Assembly (NCBI RefSeq): GCF_009818105.1
Contig: NZ_CP046564.1
Coordinates: 682,001 to 746,000 of the forward strand
DNA: 64,000 bases
Reading direction: 5' to 3'
Origin: Bacillus sp. N1-1
GTDB lineage: Bacteria > Bacillota > Bacilli > Bacillales > Guptibacillaceae
The translations under genes were made by a program, and so were the position numbers. How positions within the stretch are numbered: the first letter of the stretch is position 1; the number at the start of each line of letters is the position of its first letter. Shown here piece after piece: positions 33,648-42,158 of the stretch. The notes below the pieces were generated by a model. That model worked only from the letters and a program-made list of their open reading frames with translations. It had not been told where the DNA came from and ran no database searches.

Positions 33648-33744
33648 CGTTGTTCCTCCCGTCAATATGTGTCGCTTCTTTACTAACGTATGTAGGAGGT
33701 AAGACATCGGGACTTAGGCGAATGCCCTTTTTTGGGTGTGAAGG

Positions 33745-34467
33745 CTAAATGGTACGCATCGCTACTGCAGGATAATCAGTAAATATTGCCGAACATCCTG
33801 CTTTTTTGAGCGCAGCTATTTGATGAGGATCATTGACAGTAAAAGCACGAACAGGGATACCACGCTTATGTGTATTTGTTATAAAATACTCATCAATCGC
33901 ACCCCACTCAATGTGGATACTGTTGGCACCAACTCGTTGAAGATAATCCCACGGCTCAACTAACTTTTCCATGAGTAGAATGGCGGTTTCAACTTTGCTG
34001 GTTTTTTGAGCGAGACGCTGAATACTATAGTGATTAAAGGAAGAGATAATGGTTCGATCACAAAGCTGATAATGTGTAAGCAAATCAAGTACCTTTTTTT
34101 CTAGATGTTCATAAGGAAAGAGACCATTTTTAAGCTCAATATTTAAAATGAGGGAGGTGGAAGTGATCCATTCTAGAACGCTTTTTAATGAAGGGATAGA
34201 AGTGCCCTGGAATCGATTTGAGAAAGCTTGACCGGCGTCTAGTCGAACTAAATCTTCGTATAGGAAGTCTTTTACAAAACCAATACCATTTGTCGTTCGC
34301 TCTAGTTGTTCATCATGAATCACAACAGGTACAAGGTCTTTTGTTAATTGAACATCGAGCTCGATTCCTTGAGCACCAGCTTTATGAGCCGCCTGAAAGG
34401 ATAGAAGTGTATTTTCAGGATGTGTTCCTGACGAACCTCTATGTCCATAAATGTGGAAAAAAGACAT
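33745..34467 (-). CDS. Glycerophosphodiester phosphodiesterase (GlpQ/UgpQ-like)
   Basis: 240-residue TIM-barrel enzyme, no signal peptide, hence cytosolic. Active-site motifs: IYGHRGSSGTHPENTLLSF (His-Arg and Glu-Asn), GIELDVQLTKD (Glu, Asp metal ligands), VIHDEQLERTTNG (catalytic His). It hydrolyses glycerophosphodiesters to glycerol-3-phosphate and an alcohol. Length matches the short cytosolic group (YqiK/UgpQ-like) rather than exported GlpQ. Monocistronic by position; the ATG is preceded by GAGAGG. Confidence 0.9.
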   Translation of the reverse strand: MSFFHIYGHRGSSGTHPENTLLSFQAAHKAGAQGIELDVQLTKDLVPVVIHDEQLERTTNGIGFVKDFLYEDLVRLDAGQAFSNRFQGTSIPSLKSVLEWITSTSLILNIELKNGLFPYEHLEKKVLDLLTHYQLCDRTIISSFNHYSIQRLAQKTSKVETAILLMEKLVEPWDYLQRVGANSIHIEWGAIDEYFITNTHKRGIPVRAFTVNDPHQIAALKKAGCSAIFTDYPAVAMRTI

Positions 34468-34633
34468 AAGTCACCTCTCTTTAGCTAAGGTTGAATGATC
34501 TATGTATGGTATTCGCGCTTTAGTAGGGATTTCCTTTGTGGTTTCTGCTTCTAAGCTTCTCCCCCTATTCGAATAAAAAAGTCATGCGCTAGGGTTGCAT
34601 ACATGTTAGTGAAAAGAAAGGAGGAGGAATTTT

Positions 34634-34969
34634 TTGTTTAAGGGATTTGAATTACCAGAAGCACACGCTCATTATTTTAGAGGGAATTTGGAAGAGCGGT
34701 TTAATCATCATCATTTTCAGATTTTAGGATTCAGTTTTCCTATAAACGGCAGCTCTTTTGATCAGCATGTTCATCGAATTGAAGGGTTAACGATAGAGGA
34801 GGAGGGCCATCAACATCGCTATAATGTCGAATCTGGACCACCCATTTTATTAGCAAAGGGTGGTCATTATCATAAGTTTAGCGGAGAAACGGTGTCAAAA
34901 GAAAACCATGAACATTATTTTTCGGGAGAAACGAGTCTTCCTTTAGGGAATTATCCCTTAAATTGGTGA
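34634..34969 (+). CDS. YmaF-family His-rich protein
   Basis: 111 residues with TTG start; GGAGGAGG 6-7 nt upstream. It contains spaced His pairs (EAHAHYF, NHHHFQ, DQHVHRIEG, EGHQHRYN, GGHYHKFSG, ENHEHYFSG), a repeat of the form x-H-x-H-x2-x-G about every 20-25 residues. This is the YmaF pattern (HxHxFxGxT repeats) known from Bacillus, where function is not established; the His ladder would suit metal binding in a beta-repeat. No signal peptide or membrane helix. Confidence 0.72.
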   Translation: MFKGFELPEAHAHYFRGNLEERFNHHHFQILGFSFPINGSSFDQHVHRIEGLTIEEEGHQHRYNVESGPPILLAKGGHYHKFSGETVSKENHEHYFSGETSLPLGNYPLNW

Positions 34970-34997
34970 GAGGCGATGCAGCTGCATCGCCTCTTTT
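34969..34997 (+). terminator. Terminator after ymaF-like gene
   Basis: Perfect palindrome AGAGGCGATGCA/TGCATCGCCTCT with TTTT on the plus side. Confidence 0.8.
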
Positions 34998-36042
34998 ACA
35001 TTTTAATTTCGCGCTTGTTTTGGTAAAACGTAAATGCAAGTGCGCCTATTAATATTGTCCCTTTAATTATATCCTGAGCATAGTAAGGAACATTTAACAT
35101 TGTTAATCCATTTAGTAGAATGCCGATCAATACCGCCCCTACAAATGTACCGAGTGCGTTTGGCTTACCAGCGCCGAGTACAGAGTAGCCAATTAATGCT
35201 GCAGCCACACCATCCATTAGCAGTGGGGCGCCGGCAGAAACCTGCCCTGTACCTATACGAGATGCTAGTACAATGCCAGCAATACTAGCAAACAAGCCAC
35301 TTAATACATATGCGAGTGTACGGTATCGCTGCACAGCAACTCCTGAAAGCCTTGCTGCTTCGCGATTACTTCCTGTCATATAAAGCAATCGACCAGCACG
35401 CGTATACGTAAGAAAAAGGTGAACCAATATTACACAACAAATCATAAAAATAGCGGGGAACGGGACGCCTGCTATTTCCCCTTGTCCAATAAAAAGAAAA
35501 GAGGGGATAAACTTGCCTGGTGCCGTTGTACCGTCATCCATTGGCATATTATTGTAGATTGAAAAGCCTTTTGTGTAAGTTAATTGAATTCCGTTTACAA
35601 TATACATAACAGCAAGTGTTGCAAGAAGATCAGGGATTCTGATTTTGATTGTAATGAATGCGTTGATTAAACCAATGACTATTCCTAATATGATAGGAAT
35701 AAGAAGGGCGACAAGAAGCTCCTGTCTATACCAGACGAGGGAGGCAGCACTTGCAATGGTTGCTAAACTAACCGTCGATCCAACTGAAAGGTCAAATCCT
35801 CCTACAATAAGTGTAAATGTTACCCCGAGTGCAACAAGCGTAACAATCGAGATGGACCGAAGAATATCAGCGAAATTACTATAAGTAAGAAACCGATCGT
35901 TCAGAATGGTGAAACTTACTATAAGAGCTAATATCACGAGCAGGGTGCCGTATTTAACAAAAAAATGAACTATTTTATTTTTAAAAGGTGTGACGAGAGC
36001 ATTTTGTTTCTGTGTATGTGCTAATTCAGCTGCTGATTTCAA
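34996..36042 (-). CDS. Ribose-type ABC transporter permease, probable methylthioribose uptake
   Basis: 348 residues, eight to ten membrane helices, BPD_transp_2 family (RbsC-like): FILIVGGFDLSVGSTVSLA is the family motif. It overlaps the ATPase gene by 17 bp and closes an operon mtnK-mtnA-binding protein-ATPase-permease controlled by a SAM riboswitch. Since MtnK acts on methylthioribose, the transporter very likely imports methylthioribose, a sugar analogue excreted by other cells and plants. The family normally carries ribose, xylose or nucleosides; the substrate here is a context inference. Confidence 0.85.
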   Translation of the reverse strand: MKSAAELAHTQKQNALVTPFKNKIVHFFVKYGTLLVILALIVSFTILNDRFLTYSNFADILRSISIVTLVALGVTFTLIVGGFDLSVGSTVSLATIASAASLVWYRQELLVALLIPIILGIVIGLINAFITIKIRIPDLLATLAVMYIVNGIQLTYTKGFSIYNNMPMDDGTTAPGKFIPSFLFIGQGEIAGVPFPAIFMICCVILVHLFLTYTRAGRLLYMTGSNREAARLSGVAVQRYRTLAYVLSGLFASIAGIVLASRIGTGQVSAGAPLLMDGVAAALIGYSVLGAGKPNALGTFVGAVLIGILLNGLTMLNVPYYAQDIIKGTILIGALAFTFYQNKREIKM

Positions 36043-37534
36043 TAGTTGTACCTCCTGTTGCTGCTTGCATAATGGCTGATTGATTCATGTTATCACCAGT
36101 TAAGGTCGCTGTGATTTCTCCGTCATACATGACAAGGATTTTATCGGATATCTCGAGAAGCTCATCGATTTCACTGGAAAAATAGAGGATTCCTTTTCCT
36201 TCATCAGCGAGTTGCTTTATGAGAGCCAATACCTCAGTTTTAGCTTTAACGTCGATGCCTTTGGTAGGTTCATCAAATAGGAATACGTTTCGGTCTTCAT
36301 CTAACCACTTTCCGATTGAAGCTTTTTGTTGATTTCCTCCACTCAGATGATGAATCGGTTGTTGAGTAGAAGCAGCTTTTATACCAAGCTTATTAATTTG
36401 GTCGGACGAATAATTTTCTTCTTTCTTTCGATTAAGTAAGCCATTTTTTGAGTGACGGCGTAATGAAGGGAGGGTTAAATTCTCTGATAACGAAAAATCC
36501 AGTAAAATCCCTGTTTTTCTTCTTTCTTCAGGTATTAGGCAAACACCCGCATTAATGGCGTCACTAGGAGAGCGAAAACGATACGTGCGATTATGAAGGT
36601 GAATCTTCCCTTTTTGAGGCTTTGAGGCGCCAAATAAGGCTAAGGCGGTTTCGGATTTACCAGCACCTACAAGTCCTGCGACGCCTATGATTTCTCCATG
36701 ATTTAATTCCAAATTGATGTTTTTTCCAGTCTCAGGAACATGCACATTCTCAGCTCGAAATAACGTGTGGTTTAATACTTGTCTTTTTCGTTCTTTCTTC
36801 TTTCCAATCGCTGAACCAAGCATATTGGTAATAATCTCATCGGCTGATACCGCTTTTGTCTCAGCTGTGAGGTGAACTTTACCATCACGTAAAATCGTAA
36901 ATCGGTCGCTAATTTCTTCTATTTCAGGCATACGGTGAGAAATATAGATAATACCGACACCTTTCTTTTTTAACTTGTTAATCAGGTAAAATAAGAGTTG
37001 TGTTTCTTCTATGCTAAGTGGCGCGGTAGGTTCATCAAGGATTAAGTATTGAACATCATGAGCCATTGCCCGAGCAATCAGTATCAGTTGTTTTTCCGAG
37101 AGTGTGCAATCGGAAGCAAGCTTATCTGGATTCAAAGGGATCCCGAGTGTCGCTAGTAATTGCTTTGTTTTTTTGCGCTCTTTTTTAGAAGAGTAAAGTT
37201 TAAAGGGAGATTGATTTAAGGAATCAGCCCAAATATTTTCTGCTACCGAAAGGGCAGGAAAAAGAGCCGTATCGACTTCTTGTACAACAATGCCAATGCC
37301 TGCTTTTTTTGCATCAGAAGGGGTTCGAATTGATAAGGGTTGCCCGTTATATGAAATTGAACCACTGTCCCGTTCATAGTCCCCACAGACAATTTTCATA
37401 AGCGTACTTTTGCCTGCTCCGTTTGTACCTAGTAAGGCGTGCACCTCACCGGCATGAATCGTGAGTGATACGTTTTTTAATACAGTCGTACTGCCAAATG
37501 ATTTAGAAATATTTTTAATCGTTAATTGATTCAT
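36026..37534 (-). CDS. Ribose-type ABC transporter ATPase (two nucleotide-binding domains)
   Basis: 502 residues, RbsA/MglA type. Domain 1: Walker A GTNGAGKST (about 37), signature-like TLSEKQLILIARA, Walker B YLILDEPTAPL. Domain 2: GLVGAGKSE (about 287), LSGGNQQKASIGKWL, VFLFDEPTKGID. As usual for this type the second Walker A is degenerate (GAGKSETAL). It powers the permease encoded just downstream. It starts 4 bp inside the binding-protein gene. Substrate is inferred as methylthioribose from the operon. Confidence 0.88.
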   Translation of the reverse strand: MNQLTIKNISKSFGSTTVLKNVSLTIHAGEVHALLGTNGAGKSTLMKIVCGDYERDSGSISYNGQPLSIRTPSDAKKAGIGIVVQEVDTALFPALSVAENIWADSLNQSPFKLYSSKKERKKTKQLLATLGIPLNPDKLASDCTLSEKQLILIARAMAHDVQYLILDEPTAPLSIEETQLLFYLINKLKKKGVGIIYISHRMPEIEEISDRFTILRDGKVHLTAETKAVSADEIITNMLGSAIGKKKERKRQVLNHTLFRAENVHVPETGKNINLELNHGEIIGVAGLVGAGKSETALALFGASKPQKGKIHLHNRTYRFRSPSDAINAGVCLIPEERRKTGILLDFSLSENLTLPSLRRHSKNGLLNRKKEENYSSDQINKLGIKAASTQQPIHHLSGGNQQKASIGKWLDEDRNVFLFDEPTKGIDVKAKTEVLALIKQLADEGKGILYFSSEIDELLEISDKILVMYDGEITATLTGDNMNQSAIMQAATGGTTIEISS

Positions 37535-38664
37535 TTAGCGTCTGCCTCTTCAACGAGCTTTTCCATCCAAGGTGATGTGGCAGCGTCAGATGATCCCCAT
37601 CCCTCAACGTATTCCCCAAGCTCATCCATGGAGATCGTTTCTTCAGGTAAATCAGACTGCTTTACAAGATGAGGATCAAGTGAAAAGATTTCAGGTGTAT
37701 CTTCTTCAGCGATTTTTTGATAAGCAAACCGAACTTGAACACGTCCAACTTCAGCTGGATCAGTTGCAGCAGAAGATAGCCACGGACTATTTTCCTTCTG
37801 CATCATTTGGAGGTCTTCATCACTCATATCAATGCCATAAACCTTGATTTCGTCTCTGCCTGCTTGCTCAATCGCTCTAGTCGCGCCTTTAGCAAATTCA
37901 TCCCATGGAGCAAATACAGCGTCAATGTCTCCTTTGTTTGGGTATTGCTTTAGAATCGTTTCCATTTGTGTTTGGGTATCAAGAGCTGTATTAGCGCTTG
38001 CTGTGCCGAACTTCGCGATTTCTTTTATTCCTGGATATCGCTCCTGGAATGCCTCGTAAATGGCATTTCGGCGTTCCATCGGTGCAAATCCGCCTACCCA
38101 AACGTACACAATATTGCCTTCCCCATTTAAATCTTGAGCAAGTGTTTTTAACGTATCCCAGGCGAGACTGTAGTCATCCTGGTCGATGACGGTTACGCCA
38201 GGTACGTTAATATCACTGTCAAAGACAACAACAGGAATTCCTTGCCCCACTGCTTTTTTTACTCCTGCTTCAAGAGCATCTGCTCGGCCGTGATCGATTA
38301 AAATGGCATCGACATCCTGATTGATCGCTGTATCAAGGTGTGTCGCCATTTTCGAAAGGTCATTATCGGCATTATATACCTGGACACTTCCTCCAAACTT
38401 TTCAACCTGATCTTCAACCCCTTTGACATATTGGGAAGAGAATGTTCCAAGAGAAGCTTGCATAATCGCAGCAATTTTTATCGGTTTTTGCACCTCTTCT
38501 GGAATGTCAGATGAAGTTTGCGATGTTTCTTCTTGAGTTTTTGAGGCAGTCTCACTTGTTTCATTATTGCTTGCTTCAGTTTCACTTACAGCATCTTGCT
38601 CACTTGTGCATGCTGCAAGAACGAAGAGAAGAAGGATGGATAAAATAAGTCCTAAACGTTTCAT
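37531..38664 (-). CDS. Ribose-type ABC transporter substrate-binding lipoprotein
   Basis: 377 residues. Signal peptide MKRLGLILSILLLFVLA with lipobox AACTSE, a Ser/Thr/Glu linker, then a periplasmic-binding-protein type I (Peripla_BP_4) domain (IKIAAIMQASLGTFSSQYVKG, DAILIDHGRADALE, VVVFDSDINVPGV, YGIDMSDEDLQMMQ). Overlaps mtnA by 4 bp, so is coupled. Likely binds methylthioribose on the outer face. The C-terminus (WGSSDAATSPWMEKLVEEA) is longer than in ribose-binding proteins. Confidence 0.87.
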   Translation of the reverse strand: MKRLGLILSILLLFVLAACTSEQDAVSETEASNNETSETASKTQEETSQTSSDIPEEVQKPIKIAAIMQASLGTFSSQYVKGVEDQVEKFGGSVQVYNADNDLSKMATHLDTAINQDVDAILIDHGRADALEAGVKKAVGQGIPVVVFDSDINVPGVTVIDQDDYSLAWDTLKTLAQDLNGEGNIVYVWVGGFAPMERRNAIYEAFQERYPGIKEIAKFGTASANTALDTQTQMETILKQYPNKGDIDAVFAPWDEFAKGATRAIEQAGRDEIKVYGIDMSDEDLQMMQKENSPWLSSAATDPAEVGRVQVRFAYQKIAEEDTPEIFSLDPHLVKQSDLPEETISMDELGEYVEGWGSSDAATSPWMEKLVEEADAK

Positions 38665-39725
38665 GAATGTACCTCCGTAATTTCATTGTCTGGTAAACCA
38701 AGATGAGCAAGGTTTTCCTCGTAGGGTGTTCGAATGATGCCGTGTTCGGTAATGATTCCTTTGATTAAGTGATGTGGTGTTACGTCAAATGCAGGATTGA
38801 AAATTTCAATGTTTTCAGCAGCGACGCGCTCTCCCTGATAGTGTGTGATTTCTTTTGAATCACGCTCCTCAATCGGAATGGCATCTCCATTAGGAATCGA
38901 ATAGTCAATCGTTGAGATAGGTGCTGCAATATAAAAGGGAACATTGTAAGCCTGAGCGATATGAGCAAGACCGAGCGTACCGATTTTGTTAGCAGTGTCT
39001 CCATTTGCGGCGATTCGATCCGCACCGACTATAACCGCAGCGATTTTCTTTGTTTTTAAGACGTGCGCTGCCATGCTATCCGTAATAAGCGTTACGTCGA
39101 TACCGGCACGTTCAAGTTCCCATGCGGTTAGTCGAGCACCCTGGAGAACGGGTCTCGTTTCCGTTGCAATCGCGGAAATCGTTAGACCGTTTTGCTTAGC
39201 CAAGTGGAGCGGAGCAAGGGCCGTTCCATATTTTGCTGTTGCAATTCCTCCTGCGTTGCAGTGGGTGAGAATGGTATCTCCGTCCTTCAATAGTTTAAGA
39301 CCGTGTTCTCCGATGCGTTGACAGACAAGTTCATCTTCTTTATGGATAAGTAACGCTTCATGAAGAATCGCGTCTTTCATTTTTTCGACAGTTGATAAAG
39401 GAAGAGTAACTCGAACAATGCGATCAATCGCCCACGAGAGATTCACGGCAGTTGGGCGAGAAGATGAGAGGTATTCTCCTTGTTTAAGTAACTCTGCTTT
39501 AAAAGTTGATGGTTCGTTTGTTTCTGCGTGTTGACTCCAGAGGACAAGACCATACGCAGCCGCAATTCCAATCGCTGGTGCACCGCGGACGACGAGAGCA
39601 GATATGCTATTCCAAACATCTTCGATCGCCGTCTGTTTGAGATAGCTTTCTTGATGTGGTAACTTGCGCTGATCAAGCAGTAAGAGATGATCCCCTTTCC
39701 ACTGAAGAGATGAGATGACAGTCAT
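38661..39725 (-). CDS. mtnA: S-methyl-5-thioribose-1-phosphate isomerase
   Basis: 354 residues, eIF2B-related fold. Phosphate/substrate motifs VVRGAPAIGIAAAYGL (about 52) and THCNAGGIATAKYGTALAPL (about 160, catalytic Cys), NGDTANKIGT with acid IVGADRIAANGDT (about 240), and GVELTWE-like YLKQTAIEDVW at the N-terminus. It converts methylthioribose-1-phosphate to methylthioribulose-1-phosphate. Starts immediately after the mtnK stop (TAAATG). Operon under a SAM-I riboswitch. Confidence 0.95.
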   Translation of the reverse strand: MTVISSLQWKGDHLLLLDQRKLPHQESYLKQTAIEDVWNSISALVVRGAPAIGIAAAYGLVLWSQHAETNEPSTFKAELLKQGEYLSSSRPTAVNLSWAIDRIVRVTLPLSTVEKMKDAILHEALLIHKEDELVCQRIGEHGLKLLKDGDTILTHCNAGGIATAKYGTALAPLHLAKQNGLTISAIATETRPVLQGARLTAWELERAGIDVTLITDSMAAHVLKTKKIAAVIVGADRIAANGDTANKIGTLGLAHIAQAYNVPFYIAAPISTIDYSIPNGDAIPIEERDSKEITHYQGERVAAENIEIFNPAFDVTPHHLIKGIITEHGIIRTPYEENLAHLGLPDNEITEVHS

Positions 39726-40937
39726 TTAAACGACCTCCTTAATCGTTTCAATGTAATCTTTAATCGAATTGATGTTTTTTCGATTTAAAATGAGTTTTTT
39801 TCCAAGTGTTAAAGCTCTTCTTTCTACAGCCAGTTTTACTTCTGGATCAGTAATCGTCTCAATTTCTTCTACATGAGCAAGTCCAATCGTTCTTCGGATA
39901 ATTTTACAACCAGCAAAACCAATACTATCGACAAAAATAGACTGAAGATGAGTATTGAGATAACCTCTGGAATAGCGGTTATCTTCTGAAAGGTGGGTGT
40001 CCCAGAGGGAACGGAACGTAGAGTCAAATACGGTCCAAACTTCAGTGATAACACCAAAGAGATATGCCAGATATCCGTCTTTTTCTTTCTCGGTTCGATG
40101 AGCTTCCTGGGAGAGAATGCTAAGCGTAATATTGGCAATAAAAGCCCCAACATCAAATCCCGCTGGGCCATAGAAAGCAAATTCAGGATCGATTACTTTT
40201 GTTGAACCCTCCGTTACGAATAGGCTACCTGTATGCAAATCCCCGTGTATCAACGCCTCTCCTTTTGTTAGAAAGGAATGTTTAAGCGAAGCAACTTCAG
40301 TTAGGAAGTCTTGATCTTCCCACAAAATTTCAACATCTGGTCGAAGCTCTTCTGTAAATGCGTTACTTTCAGCATTGTAGAAGGGGTCTGAAAATACGAG
40401 ACTTTCCGTGATTGCGCATAAATCTGGATTGCTAAACCGTTTAGCAAGCTCTTTCTTTTTTGCAGAACCAAGACCGTAGTCAGAGGTGAAAAAGAGCGTG
40501 TGAGCGAGGTAAGTCCCGACATTTCTTGCAAGCTCAGGGTAGACACGTCCTTCAATAAGTCCTTTGCGCAAAATCGTATGCGATGATAAATCTTCCATCA
40601 CTGTTGCCGCTTTTTCTGAGTCGTGCAAATAAACAACTGGGGAAAATTCAGGAACAAGCGAATGAGCTTGTATGAGGGCCTCGCTTTCAATTCTCGACCG
40701 GTCAAGTGTCAGTGGCCAGGATTCACCAACAACCTTGGCATAAGGCAAAGCTTGTTTGACGATCCAGGATTCCTCTGTTGCTTTGTTTTGAACATGAAAA
40801 ACATAGTTTAAATTGCCATCCCCGATTTCTTTTACGATAAGGGGGGAAGAGGGATCGATAAAATTGTGATGCACTAAAAAGTGAACAACGCTTTCTTGTG
40901 TAAATGGTGTATATCCCGACTTAACTTGAAAAGACAT
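39726..40937 (-). CDS. mtnK: Methylthioribose kinase
   Basis: 403 residues, aminoglycoside-phosphotransferase-like kinase. ATP-binding start KEIGDGNLNYVFHV, catalytic loop ALIHGDLHTGSLF (Asp in HGDLHTGS), metal loop VIDPEFAFYGPAGFD. It phosphorylates methylthioribose at O1. Start at 40937 has AAAGGGGA upstream; 15 codons further upstream are open but would lack a site. First gene after the SAM riboswitch, hence expressed when SAM is low. Together with MtnA and the following transporter it forms an uptake-and-activation unit. Confidence 0.95.
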   Translation of the reverse strand: MSFQVKSGYTPFTQESVVHFLVHHNFIDPSSPLIVKEIGDGNLNYVFHVQNKATEESWIVKQALPYAKVVGESWPLTLDRSRIESEALIQAHSLVPEFSPVVYLHDSEKAATVMEDLSSHTILRKGLIEGRVYPELARNVGTYLAHTLFFTSDYGLGSAKKKELAKRFSNPDLCAITESLVFSDPFYNAESNAFTEELRPDVEILWEDQDFLTEVASLKHSFLTKGEALIHGDLHTGSLFVTEGSTKVIDPEFAFYGPAGFDVGAFIANITLSILSQEAHRTEKEKDGYLAYLFGVITEVWTVFDSTFRSLWDTHLSEDNRYSRGYLNTHLQSIFVDSIGFAGCKIIRRTIGLAHVEEIETITDPEVKLAVERRALTLGKKLILNRKNINSIKDYIETIKEVV

Positions 40938-41000
40938 GTGTAAGTCCCCTTTCAAAAATGAATAGATTATGTACAGAAGCATTCTTGATTAAAAGACATA

Positions 41001-41188
41001 AAAAAAGCCTCTTTCCGAAGAAAGAGGCTTGAAGAGATATCCTTCACACCTCTTATCTTCCAGGATAAATATCATCCTGTTGGAAGTAGCACCGTGCCAT
41101 CTAAGCCATCCTGTAAAGATGTACTTAAGAATAGGTCGGTTGCTGGGCGTCATAGGGCCAAATCCCTCAGCCTGCTCTTGATAAGAGA
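41001..41188 (-). promoter_or_regulatory. SAM-I (S-box) riboswitch with terminator, before mtnK
   Basis: Minus strand: P1 strands CTCTTATC (41188-41181) and GATAAGAG (41057-41050), conserved core GAGCAGGCTGAGGGA, GGCCCTATGACGCCCAGCAACC, GGTGCTA, then terminator stem AAGCCTCTTTC/GAAAGAGGCTT (41005-41030) with T-run. SAM binding favours the terminator. Confidence 0.95.
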
Positions 41189-41229
41189 AAGTTTATGAAA
41201 TTATTTTACAATTTTTTCGCTTGAAATGT

Positions 41230-41259
41230 ATGTTACAGAGAAACAGATGCATTTGTCAA
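41230..41259 (-). promoter_or_regulatory. Promoter of the mtnK operon
   Basis: Minus strand TTGACA, 18-nt spacer, TAACAT, ending about 40 nt before the SAM riboswitch. Confidence 0.65.
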
Positions 41260-41273
41260 TAATATTTTGAATT

Positions 41274-42056
41274 TTATTTATAAATATCTGGACGTCGATC
41301 TTCAAAGATTGGAATACGACTTCGGATAGATGATATTTCTTCTTCATCAATCAAGCCTGTTAATATCGTTTCCTCTTCGCCTGCTTCTGCGATAATCGTT
41401 CCCCACGGATCGATGATTAAAGAATGTCCTCCAAACGCATTATCTGGATCTGCTCCTACACGATTACAAGCAATAACGTAACATTGATTTTCAATAGCGC
41501 GGCTAATAAGTAATGCTCGCCAATGATCGGTGCGCTGTTTCGGCCATTCGGCTGGAACGAACAAAACTTGTGCGCCTTCAATGGCATGAAGGCGAAGCCA
41601 CTCTGGAAAGCGAATATCATAACAGATGAATCCGGCACTTGGGAGTTCTTCAAGTGTGAAGTGGCTTTTCTCATTCCCTGAAACAAGGTATTTCTCTTCA
41701 TTCATCAATCGAAATAGATGAGCTTTGCTATACTCATGGATAAGCTGCCCATCTCGATTGAAAACGAGCATCGTATTCGTTACGTGATCATGTTGTTGTT
41801 TTGCAATCGACCCACCTACTATACTCACCGTATTCTTTTTGGCCAGTTTTGAAAGAAAAGCGATTGATTTTTCTGCATTTGTATCTCCAATTTCATCAAG
41901 TCGCGATAAATCATAACCAGTCGACCACAATTCCGGTAAAACGATAATATCTGGTTTGTCGTGAACAGCCTTAGAAACTAGCTCTTCAACTTTAGAGAAA
42001 TTTTCTTCCGGGTTTCCAAAAGCAATATCAAACTGCAACAGAGCGATCTTTTTCAT
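41274..42056 (-). CDS. mtnU: Omega-amidase-like carbon-nitrogen hydrolase MtnU
   Basis: 260 residues, nitrilase fold. Catalytic triad: Glu in LPELWSTGYDL, Lys in YSKAHLFRL, Cys in GFICYDIRFPEW. It hydrolyses alpha-ketoglutaramate (or the related ketomethiobutyrate-derived amide) left by glutamine transamination in methionine salvage. The ATG 42056 is preceded by GGAGGAG; 17 codons upstream are open. Divergent from mtnE across 102 nt and downstream of nothing on the same strand, so it has its own promoter there. Same neighbour relation as B. subtilis ykrU. Confidence 0.92.
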   Translation of the reverse strand: MKKIALLQFDIAFGNPEENFSKVEELVSKAVHDKPDIIVLPELWSTGYDLSRLDEIGDTNAEKSIAFLSKLAKKNTVSIVGGSIAKQQHDHVTNTMLVFNRDGQLIHEYSKAHLFRLMNEEKYLVSGNEKSHFTLEELPSAGFICYDIRFPEWLRLHAIEGAQVLFVPAEWPKQRTDHWRALLISRAIENQCYVIACNRVGADPDNAFGGHSLIIDPWGTIIAEAGEEETILTGLIDEEEISSIRSRIPIFEDRRPDIYK

Positions 42057-42158
42057 TGTTTTCTCCTCCTCGCTTACAAAATAAGCTTTACATGATTGTG
42101 TATCCAAGATAACATAATTTACTAGAATTTCACGAAAATTTTAACAGGATGTGATTCT

